A stretch of 20,107 nt of DNA from Saccoglossus kowalevskii (Eukaryota > Hemichordata > Enteropneusta > Harrimaniidae). Under the pieces are notes generated by a model. It was not told the DNA's origin. It did not search any database and was given only the letters and a program-made list of their open reading frames with translations. This document shows positions 9,541 to 18,352 of the stretch, piece by piece. The stretch spans positions 172,376 through 192,482 of the forward strand of contig NW_003124908.1 of NCBI RefSeq assembly GCF_000003605.2, in the 5' to 3' direction. A program made the translations under genes and the position numbers. The stretch's first letter is position 1, and each line of letters begins with the position of its first letter.

Positions 9541-10610
9541 AATTAAATCTATTTGGGGCAAAATAAAATGTTTAAAAAACAAATAATTCTGTACAAAATT
9601 GTAATTAGTTTGAACCTTTCTGAGAATTGTACTGAAGTATTATTATTTCCATTGTTTGTGTTAGTGTAATGCTGCAAGTATATATATTATCAGATTAAGC
9701 ATTACTGATTAAATTATCGTCTACTGTTCCTTTGTCTAAATTATTTTGAATTTTCTGTTATTTCTTCTGTCAATTTGGAATTCTTTAAACTGTCAAAAAA
9801 TAACAGTTTCTTTTTTCTGTACTCCGAATGCAAATACATTACTTCTGTAAGTACCGGTATTTTCCCATGAACTTGCAACATTATCACCAACCAACGAATC
9901 CCTCACGTTTAGTGTTAAGACATACTAAGAGTCATGCATATTTAGGTTGTGGGTTATCAACTCAATTTGTCAAATGTTTGAAAGTAAAATGCTTTTCATT
10001 GAATAGATGTACTGAGAAATATAGTAAAAATGCTGACCACAATGACTACTTTTGGCACTGACCAAATTAAAGAGGTCAAAAAACCTTTCTCTCAATAAAT
10101 GTGGGTCTCGGTAACAATTCAACTTTGTGAAGTCCTTGCATCAGGTGAATAAAAATCGGCCGTTAACAGATCATTAAATAGTTATGGTGGGCTGTTATTT
10201 TGTTTATCTGTCATCAAACCAAGACCTTGAAAAACAATCGCACAACTTGAATTGTGATGAAAGGTAACAGTAGTTCTTTGAGTACTCACATCTCTTTATA
10301 AATTGTAATTTATTTTCATTCAACTTTCTCAACTTTATTTTATATTTTGACAAAACCTGCAAAAAAAATCATAATATTTATATCAGTAAACATTTTATTG
10401 TAATATTGGTGACTTTTGTGGCTACAACAAGTACAGGCTAAGATTTAAGCTAATCTTGTATGTTCGCATACATTTGTGTTCACACACAGGGGAGAACAAT
10501 GATTAGCACTGGCTTAGAATTCCCAAACTTGTTAAGAATATACAAATATTCAGTCTTTTTAACTATTGCTATGGATACATGATGTCATCAACAGGAGATT
10601 ATCTCAAATG
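9541..10610. other. AT-rich non-coding stretch
   Basis: Nothing convincing is visible. The plus open frame 9828-10061 has no recognised domain and no supporting splice or regulatory context. A plus-strand donor-like GTAAGTACC near 9847 lacks a plausible exon upstream. Confidence 0.55.
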
Positions 10611-10684
10611 TGTTTAAACGGTCGATCTGCCCGAGTTCAATCCAGTTCGTTCAGAGCCGAATGGAACAGCACCTCCTACTTAGT

Positions 10685-10760
10685 ATGAAAACAACATGGC
10701 TGAAAACGATTTTGGTGTCGTGTTTATGTTGTTGTTTCTTTACATATCACGATGCTGAAG
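10685..10760 (+). CDS. candidate first coding exon with signal peptide
   Basis: The ATG at 10685 opens a frame of 25 codons plus one base. It reads MKTTWLKTIL, then a hydrophobic cysteine-rich stretch VSCLCCCFF, then TYHDAE. A lysine-bearing start, a hydrophobic core of about ten residues and a small-residue end (DA) is the layout of a secretory signal peptide. Directly after comes GAAG|GTTAAT, a usable if not ideal splice donor. It is needed because the frame meets TAA at once. Splicing there would give a phase-1 intron after a signal peptide, common in secreted animal proteins. The 60-70 bases upstream are relatively GC-rich and could be 5' untranslated. No second exon was identified. An overlapping ATG at 10696 gives a 20-codon frame (MAENDFGVVF...) ending at a stop, which is the main alternative. 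Confidence 0.3.
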
Positions 10761-11380
10761 GTTAATACAGAATATACTCTTCTTGAGAAACAGGTACGCT
10801 CAAAGAAGACACACAAGGATGCAGCGAATGATTATTGTCCAATGTTGAACGGCTGTTTTTGTAATCACAGGTGCTACCATTCGTTCATCTACAGTTGTCC
10901 TCACAGTGTAGCAACGTACACGTAGTAGTCATTTATGCGATGAGATAGTTGTATGTGCATGGAATAACAGATGATAGTGCCCTGAGTTGGAGTCATGTCG
11001 GGTCCAATCCTATCAGAACTCAACCCTGAGAGTTAATTGGTTCTGATCAAATGCTGTCATGTAAACAAAGCATATAATTACTCAGTACAGTAATCAGGAA
11101 GGTATACATGTTGTTTTATGGTTAAAAAACAATAACGATGCAAATTCAGAAGGAACAGATTGCAGATGAACAGGAAGTACGTATTACAGAGTTTCATCAA
11201 GAATTTGTTTCCTAAGAATATCATCTCTGAATATGGTCACATTCATTGACAGGTCACATGGTAAATTGAAATGAATAGTCATGAATATAACATTAAATTT
11301 GACCTTAGCCTGTGTTAAGGACCTGTGCATACTAGTAGATTTTCTTAGCAGCAAAACTTTGTTCATGGTATTTATTAGAT
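10761..11380. other. non-coding stretch
   Basis: No gene recognised. It would be intron 1 if the exon at 10685 is real. The patch at 10980-11060 contains AACTCAACCCTGAGAGTTAAT, which has a short imperfect inverted repeat (AACTC...GAGTT). Confidence 0.5.
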
Positions 11381-11935
11381 TTTTAGTCCCACGCAGTCCG
11401 AAAACGGGGACTTATGTTTTGACCTCTGTGTGTCCGTGCGTGCGTGCGTGCGTGCATGCGTGTGTGTGTGTGCGTGTGTCCGGACCTGTATCTTAGAAAT
11501 GCCTGGACCAATCACAATCAAACTTCACACATCATACATGATATTATACATATGCACGTCAATTTGTTTCACGATCTGATTCAAGATGGCCGAATGGCGG
11601 CCATTTTTGTCCCAAAAATCATCAAAATCAAGCATTTCTCGGCTGTTTACAGATGGATTTTGTTCAAACTTGGTGTATACATTCGACATTATGGGCGGCC
11701 ATTTTGTTTTAATGAATGTGGTTCTCGTGCCATATGTCTGACTTGCTTTCACTAATTATGTTCAAATTTTAAATATTCATTATACATCATGTCATAGATA
11801 GACAGATATATTGGTTTGACGATCCTATTCAAAATGGCCGAATGGTTGCCATTTTTGTGTTAAAAAATCATCAAATATCAAGCATTTCTGGCATTTATGA
11901 ATGGATTTCGTTCAAACTTGTTTATTATACTTTTC
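11381..11935. mobile_element. dispersed repeat with hairpin head and internal duplication
   Basis: The head TTTTAGTCCC...GGGGACTTATGTTTTGACC is followed by a CTGTGTGTCCGTGCGTGCG tract and is closely matched by a second copy at 15524. AGTCCC (11385-11390) pairs with GGGACT (11407-11412) as a small stem. The body holds two diverged copies about 248 bp apart (from about 11573 and 11821). Each contains TTCAARATGGCCGAATGG, GCCATTTTTGT, ATCAAGCATTTCT and ATGGATTT...TTCAAACTTG. No open frame encodes a transposase or reverse transcriptase, so it looks non-autonomous. I believe elements with this type of head are widespread in marine invertebrates, but I cannot name the family. The right boundary is uncertain. 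Confidence 0.65.
11431..11480. repeat. (TGCG/TG)n simple repeat inside the dispersed element
   Basis: The tract is CCGTGCGTGCGTGCGTGC followed by a TG run. It alternates purine and pyrimidine throughout, a composition able to form Z-DNA. The same position in the copy at 15524 holds the shorter GTGCGTCTGTGTGTCC, so the tract has expanded or contracted since the copies split. Confidence 0.9.
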
Positions 11936-12795
11936 TTTTTATTTTCTTCTCAGTCTTTTCAATATTTCAAACTATATGTCTCAAGACATCAGTGTCAGCA
12001 AACTTCAAAAATCAAAGAATTAGGTTTACTACCTTATACTAAAAAGTGTTTGGATATTTAGAGTAGTAACAAATCTTCTAGTCTGGTTAGACACCACGAA
12101 TATTCACTTTTAAGGTATAATTTTTAGTTTTGCAATTTTGACATGGAAAATGCCTAAGCTAAATTATTTTCTGAGGGACGGCCGCTTAGGTATATGCACT
12201 CTAACTTGCAGCACATGAACCTAAAAATGATGTTGTACTAAAGTACATAAAGTATGTTCAAGGTCTTCCCTTTTTCATAGCATTAAAAACAATTAATTAA
12301 AAAAAAGTCAACAATTAATATGGTTTCGTCCCCTATTTTACGCTATGACTCAAAACAGTCTTTCATGCTTCACATGTTTATATGCCTTCACTTAAGTTTT
12401 TGTGGTTGTCAGTGGAATCTTGTCGATAACGTTTTGTGAATAGTTTAAATAAAATTAATAAAACACTAAACAACAATGACATTTTGAAGATGATCTCATA
12501 AAAACTTGATGAATAATTGTTTGTGTAATAAAGTCACGTAGTATTGATTGTAGCTGTTAAGAAAAATCCATACAGTGTAGTAAAAATACCAACATTGATT
12601 CCTGAGAATGAACCGTTATGTGTGATGATAGGGCTGGAAAAGATAGACAAGGGGGTGGCTTTAAAGTCAAATGTTCTAATCTGCCATTTTGTCTGCTTTT
12701 GAAAAATTTGATGTCAAATTAATGATGTTTCATTTTAAATTGGGTAAACTTTGGTTATAAATATTAACAAAGTAAGGATTTCAGGGCTAATTTTT
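11936..12795. other. AT-rich non-coding stretch
   Basis: No gene, RNA or repeat that I can support. It contains a duplicated GGTATAATTTTTAG-like neighbourhood and A-rich runs near 12300. Confidence 0.6.
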
Positions 12796-12984
12796 ACTGC
12801 ATTACCTATCTATTAAAGTATGTATAGGAGAAATGTATAGAGTAATATTGGCAGCTGATCTCACCTGCCATCCTTTGCACACTTACTGACATATACTGCA
12901 TTACCTATCTATTAAAGTATGTATAGAAGAAATGTATAGAGTAATATTGGAAGCTGATCTCACCTGCCATCATTTGCACACTCC
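12796..12984. repeat. 99-bp tandem duplication
   Basis: Two direct copies start at 12796 and 12895. They share ACTGCATTACCTATCTATTA, GTATGTATAG, AGAAATGTATAGAGTAATAT and GCTGATCTCACCTGCCATC, with only a few substitutions. On the minus strand each copy carries GGCAG|GTGAGA, a strong splice-donor sequence. The duplication therefore also duplicates a candidate splice site. Confidence 0.95.
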
Positions 12985-13037
12985 TGACCTAAGTTACTTG
13001 CAGGCTTGAATTCTTTAAACAGCTTGACTTTTATATT
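12964..13037 (-). CDS. candidate exon of an unknown minus-strand gene
   Basis: Read on the minus strand, the frame is open from 13049 to 12964 and stops at a strong donor, GGCAG|GTGAGA. Using the acceptor AAAG before 13037 gives 24 codons plus two bases (NIKVKLFKEFKP, then ASNLGQECANDG). An alternative acceptor at 13023 would shorten it. The intron between this and the upstream candidate at 13197 would be about 160 bp, and the phase fits (upstream exon ends in phase 0, this one can begin in phase 0). The peptide is not recognised. The acceptor is only moderate, so this stands mainly on its donor and on the neighbour. Confidence 0.25.
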
Positions 13038-13196
13038 CTTTGAACATTGTCATACTTTGATTTAAAAAATTATACATTTCTTAATTTTGGTTTGGGGTAT
13101 ACATTTTTTTGCCTAATTTGCATATTGTTACTATGGTGTCAATACTTTGTTAGTTGTTATTGTTTTCACAAACATCGGCTCCAGAGTAGTACTTAC

Positions 13197-13270
13197 CTGG
13201 CAACCTGAACACTTTATGGTAACTGGGCGGCCATCACTGAGAATATACACTGTGACAGATATCTCAAAAC
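13197..13270 (-). CDS. candidate exon of an unknown minus-strand gene
   Basis: On the minus strand a 74-bp segment is bounded by acceptor TTTATTCAAG (ending at 13271) and a consensus donor, GCCAG|GTAAGT (GT at 13196-13195). It has two leading bases and 24 uninterrupted codons reading FEISVTVYILSD then GRPVTIKCSGCQ, ending in phase 0. The composition (charged residues, a CxxC pair, higher local GC) is unlike the AT-driven frames around it. I do not recognise the family. An alternative acceptor (ATTCTCAG) would give a 40-bp exon in the same frame. Of the candidate exons in this window, this has the best splice donor. Confidence 0.4.
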
Positions 13271-14908
13271 CTTGAATAAAGTTGTATTTAATAAGAATCA
13301 ATTAATAAGACAGCTTTGTAATCTTTGTAAATGGCCTATTAGTCGTCTGTAAGGTTTTGTTATCTTTGCTCACTGATCCAAGCCATTGTTGAACATTGCA
13401 GTGCTAGTTGACGTGATGCCATTGTAACGTCTCTTAGTTAATCCCAGCCTGGTACATCAGCAGCAAATATTCATTAATATTCACCTGTTCTCTTATCTCT
13501 TTGATGTTTTGTGTTGACCAGTCACATAAATCATTAAAATACTAAGCCCCCCTGTGGTGTTCGTAACCCAGTGACAACTGAGATAAACCTGAAGAGATTC
13601 CTATACATGTTAGCTGGGAATATTACAGGTCTATTTTCACCAGTATATAGGTCATTTTTGTAGCATCTCTGAACTGAAATAAACCTGACATGTTAATTGA
13701 AAAATATATTCCCATTATGTAGGTCATCTTGGTGTCTTGTTATCTAGTATTGAATGTCTCTGGGTACTCACATTTAAGGTATAATACGTGATATTCCATC
13801 TATAATGGTTGCTTCTTTCAATAATTTACCTATTAGTCCACTTTGTTTTGGGAAAAATATCAAATTTGGTCAGATTTCAAAAATCTGAAAAAATAGGCTT
13901 TTTAGGTCAAATTTAGACAAAAGATTCTGGAAATTATATTATTCTCACAAAAACTGCCTTTTTCATCCAGGAAATTTGTATAAAAAAACAATCATTTTTT
14001 GTCATAAAAAACAGCATTTTTTCATTGTTTTTCAGACCAGTTGATGTTTTCAGTTCTGACAACAGAACCGTCAATTTTAACATTATGCTAACAATAGAGG
14101 TATTAGCTTCCTAGAAAGACAAATGAATCACATGACGTGTACACAATGATCGAGATAGTGTAATGCACCCTGGGAACACCGCCATAATGTACGATTTTAT
14201 TAACAAAGTGTAGATAACATTTTATACTTTTTCTTTGTTAACACAAGTATTTTGTCTTGAATATCAAACCTTATTAGTGTATACTTTGCAATGTAGGTAA
14301 TCAAGAGGTTCTGCTTACGTGGGCAAAATTTACGACTGACACGTTTGATTGGATGAAATCAGACTCAATTTGAATGTACGACAGTGATGAATGGCATTGT
14401 GCCGAGAATATCGAGCAGATTAGAAATCGCTCATTTCAGTATATTATTGATATTTCAATGATGTCTAGGAGCCACTTTCAGACTAAGTGTCTTTGCACCA
14501 AGATGAGTTCATATTTTAAGTTTTAATGACTACTGCTGTTCAGTTGAAGTCGTTATTTTTGCTTTTTTTTGCATTAATTTCTCATTATTGCCATACTAGG
14601 TGTATGGACAGCAGATAAGAGCTCTTATAATGTAGATGTGATGACATCCAGAATCACCAGACATTAGTTACTGACGTCATTTTACAAAGCGTCTCTTTCT
14701 GACATTGTCACCCTTATTTTAGTGGTGGACTATAAAAATAAATTGTCTGTTGTGAGGGATAATAAAAATTCATTGCTAATGTATGTACATCATCAAGTTT
14801 ACTATCTGCTTGTATATCACCTTAAATTCACTGGTATGGCCACCATTTTGTAGCATTATTTGTCTTGAAATGACTACATAATTTGACATTACTTTTTTAG
14901 TTTACACG
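13271..14908. other. non-coding stretch with hairpin and a GC-richer patch
   Basis: No gene recognised. An 8-bp perfect stem with a 3-base loop (TCAGATTT CAA AAATCTGA) lies at 13870-13888. The patch 14090-14420 is richer in CpG and includes a 45-codon minus-strand frame ending near a GTAAGC donor at about 14321, with no good acceptor. A diverged Staf/ZNF143-like site lies around 14163-14180 on the minus strand. Confidence 0.55.
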
Positions 14909-15495
14909 TTTTTTTTTTATCACAATACAACAAAATATGTTAAAATAATAAAATGTCTAATACATATGCTATCGACATAAAAATTAAAATTAAAAATGTA
15001 GATAATAATTAAGATTTAATCTGCAAGAGATTTTCTTTTTTCACAATGCTGTTTGTATGTAGTATATTACTCCAAGTATACATTGCTTGTTTGTGTTGTT
15101 CATAATGTATATGAACCTTTGTCTACTTCTGACTGAATCAAATTTCTTCATATGAGAAAACAAGGAGTACAGATGTCTCCGTTCAGCTGTATATAGTGAA
15201 CATTGTGTGATAAAATGAATTTCATCTTCAATTACTGTACAGTTGGGACATTTTCTGTCATCTGTTTTTGTTTTTGGTCTTGTGTGTCTGCCTGTTTGTA
15301 TGTGTAATTTGTGGAAATGCTATCAAAAGCAGTGAGACTTACTAGATACAAGCTTGAATTGATTTTGTGTGTTGTTAGTTTCACTGATTTGTGGCAAGAT
15401 AAGAAAAAAATACATTTACTGTTATCTTCACCATTACATACTTCAGGGCAAGTGAAAATAAATCTGTTTAATCCTGATGTATTTAGGATCATCTG
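14909..15495 (-). mobile_element. 3' end of a LINE-type retrotransposon, minus strand
   Basis: On the minus strand the frame from 15319 to the stop at 15041 is open for 92 codons and has the C-terminal signature of LINE polyproteins in order. These are HKLHIQTGRH at residues 3-12, DRKCPNC at 21-27, EDEIHF at 31-36, a third cysteine at 40, SLYTAERR at 41-48, then a basic, hydrophobic tail. This matches the IExGRx...RxCPxC...EDExHFxxxCxxY...R pattern of jockey/CR1/L2-type elements. Just upstream the frame is broken by a stop and a shift; the piece SLTAFDSIS at about 15320-15350 looks like the preceding LTxFRIS motif. Beyond the stop, AT-rich sequence ends in an A10 tract (plus T run 14909-14918), a probable poly(A)-like 3' terminus. 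The 5' part is missing or unrecognisable, so the copy is dead on arrival. The tail is unusually well preserved. Confidence 0.75.
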
Positions 15496-15523
15496 AGATA
15501 GGTGTAAGAGGGTTTGGCATCAT

Positions 15524-15605
15524 TTTTAGTCCCTGTTCAGACGCAGTCCAAAAACAGAGACTTATGTTTTGACCTGTGCGTCTGTGTGTCCATTCTTCTG
15601 TGCGT
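15524..15605. mobile_element. second copy of the hairpin-headed dispersed repeat (head only)
   Basis: It shares TTTTTAGTCCC, ACGCAGTCC, AAAAC and GACTTATGTTTTGACC with the element at 11381 in the same orientation and order. AGTCCCTGTT (15528-15537) pairs with AACAGAGACT (15553-15562) with one mismatch, a longer stem than in the first copy. Homology fades after the GTGTGTCC tract, so the body is missing or has diverged beyond recognition. Confidence 0.7.
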
Positions 15606-17124
15606 CAGTACACTTATCGACAACCATTTTCGTATTTTTGTTTTAGGAGTTTAATATCATTTCAGTTGTTACACTCGCCTGGTTTTCTCTTGAGTGTAGT
15701 TTTTGGAGAGAATAGTTAACTTATTGTCTATTTCCAAAATATAAAAAATATAGTAGCAGGTAGCATGTGTGTTGCCGCTGAAGGTGGTTCACTAGTATAT
15801 TGGTTTAATTCATGTTTTATAATACATTTTCCATATAATAATCATAATAATAATAATACAGTAATATTACACCGTAATGAAATTACAAATTCATTTTTTG
15901 GCTGAAAGTATTATAAAAGGTAAGGTAAAAAAGTGAGTAAAAAACAAAATGTTAAAATAACATAAGATTAGGTAGTCAAAAATTAATGTCAAGAAAACAC
16001 AGAATTTGAAACATAGAATTTAAAATTAATTTAGTCATTGAAATGTTTGATTTAGTCATCAAATGTGTAGATACAAATTAATAGTTTTTTGTGATTTATA
16101 GCACTTATTTATCTGCTGAATTGGTATTGGAATTGGAATTGGCTTTACTTCCTTACATCATAAGTGATTTGTAGAATTTGATATGCTGAGCGAATTTACA
16201 TAAACTGTAAAAAAACAAACATATTTCTCCACCTCCACTCTTTTCCAAAGTATGTACACCAGTTTAATTTTTCTTCTCATATGTAGTATATCATCCATTG
16301 AAAAAAATGTTTTTGCCGACCACACTAGTTTGTTGAGCACTGTCATCATACTTGTGATATAACTTGTACATCAGCTGAAAAATAAATTAATTGTTTATGA
16401 GATTTCAGAACATGTTGCTGCCATGGCAACAAAATGTTTTTATCTGCTGTCAATTATTTTATTCTTGTTTGAAAATCTGTTCCTTACTTTGATTGTAATG
16501 CCACATTATGTAAGATTGGTTTAAAAATTATTTGCACATAATACTGTCTAGCATCATACAATACATATTTATTGACTGTTGAGACACGCTACAGGATTTA
16601 GATATTTATGGAGTCGTTATCTCTTGCCAAGTATTCCCACTGGAGAGGATTCTATCAGACTGATCAGTGTTGTTGATGAAATGCAGTTACACATATTGTA
16701 ATTAAGTAACATGCGTTCAGTGATAAGCAAGGCAATATATCTAAACACGTAAGCTTTCTACGCCAATTTAATAATTTACGAGTTATGTTTTGTAGAACAC
16801 TACTGTTATCTATGAATTCCCTCAAACAGTAGTATGAAGTAGATTTGATGGTGCGCATGTAGGTGTGTCAAAAAATTCAAATAATTTATTATAATGTCCC
16901 ATAATATGTTTGTTAATCTGGTATGATAATTGTTGCTCAATTCATCCAGGTTTTAATAATATCAAAGAGAGTTACAATAAATCATAGATTGTGACGCAAT
17001 GAGGCAAGTATATCAATTTGGGTGAAATAAAAGTTATCCATGTTTTGTTTTTTTTTGCTCAAAAAACTTCATGAAAAGCATTTACAACTTCTAATTTAAA
17101 TGCACAAATTAATTGCCTAGAAAA
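15606..17124. other. non-coding stretch with small simple repeats
   Basis: No gene recognised. Small simple repeats are an ATA-type tract at 15836-15859 and a TTGGTATTGGAATTGGAATTGG tract at about 16119-16141, the latter possibly the minus-strand (TTCCAA)n tail of an unidentified retroposon. The minus frames 16158-16349 and 16664-16858 have no recognisable domains. Confidence 0.5.
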
Positions 17125-18352
17125 TGTCAGCTGTGGTCAGTGATTTGTATGTCCAGCTGTGGTCAATTATCTCTTGTATCCAACTGTGGTCAGGGATTGT
17201 TATGTACAGCCGTGGTTACTCATCTATCGTGTCCAGCTGTGGTCATTGATCTACTGGGTCCCGCTGTGGCCAGTGATTTGTATGTCAGGCTGTGGTCAAT
17301 GATCTTTTGTGTCCAATTGTGGTCAGAGATTTGTATGTCCAGCCGTATTCAATGATCTAGTGTGTCATCTATCGTGTCCAGCTGTGATCACTAATCTATT
17401 GTGTTCAGCTGTGGTCACTGATCTAGTGTGTCCCGATGTGGCCTGTGATTTGTAAGTCCCGCTGTGGTCAGTGATTTGTATGTCAGGCTGTGGTCAATGA
17501 TCTTTTGTGTCCAATTGTGGTCAGAGATTTGTATGTCCAGCCATATTCAATGATCTAGTGTGTCATCTATTGTGTCCAGTTGTGGTCAGTGATTTGTATG
17601 TTAGGCTGTGGTCAATGATCTTTTGTGTACAATTGTGGTCAGAGATTTGTATGTCCAGTCGTATTCAATGATCTAGTGTGTCATATATCATGTCCAGTTG
17701 TGGTCACTGATCTATTGTGTCCAGTTGTGGTCACTGATCTATTGTGTCCAGCTGTGGTCACTGATCTATCGTGTCCAGCTGTGGTCAATGATCTTTTGTG
17801 TCCAATTGTGGTCAGAGATTTGTATGTCCAGCCGTATTCAATGATCTAGTGTGTTATCTCATGTGTCCAGCCGTATTCAATGATCTAGTGTGTTATCTAT
17901 TGTGTCCAGCTGTGGTCAGTGATTTGTATGTCCAGCTGTGGTCAGTGATTTGTATGTCCAGCTGTGGTCAGGGATGTGTATGTCCAGCTGTGGTCAATGA
18001 TCTAGTGTGTCTAGCTGTGGTCAATGATCTAGTGTGTCCAGCTGTGGTCAATGATCTAGTGTGTCCAGCTGTGGTCACTGATCTAGTGTGTCCAGCTGTG
18101 GTCACTGATCTATTGTGTCCAGCTGTGGTCAATGATCTAGTGTGTCCAGCTGTGGTCAATGATTTAGTGTGTCCAGCTGTGGTCAATGATCTAGTGTGTC
18201 CAGCTGTGGTCAATGATCTAGTGTGTCCAGCTGTGGTCACTGATCTATTGTGTCCAGTTGTGGTCAATGATCTAGTGTGTCCAGCTGTGGTCAATGATTT
18301 AGTGTGTCTAGCTGTGGTCAGTGATCTTGTATGTCTAGCTGTGGATGTGGTT
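17125..18352. repeat. about 27-bp minisatellite with CAGCTGTGGTCA core, about 45 units
   Basis: Units of 26-27 bp share CAGCTGTGGTCA followed by ATGATCTAGTGTGTC (27 bp) or GTGATTTGTATGTC (26 bp). The left part (17125-17880) is heterogeneous and contains a repeated multi-unit block, recognisable by TGTCAGGCTG or TGTTAGGCTG at 17283, 17481 and 17599, each followed by CCAATTGTGGTCAGAGATTTG and CCGTATTCAATG or a close variant. The right part (about 17960-18350) is nearly uniform. Open frames on both strands (CPAVVNDLV repeated on plus at 17798-18382, TTAGHTRSL repeated on minus) are repeat translations because the 27-bp unit preserves frame. Confidence 0.96.

Noticed and set aside
14315-14450. 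45-codon minus-strand frame ending near CCAC|GTAAGC
   Set aside because: The open frame is plausible but has no acceptor with a pyrimidine tract in range and no in-frame ATG.
16119-16349. Retroposon with a (TTCCAA)n tail on the minus strand
   Set aside because: The hexamer tract is short, and the neighbouring minus-strand frame lacks LINE motifs, so only the simple repeat is supported.
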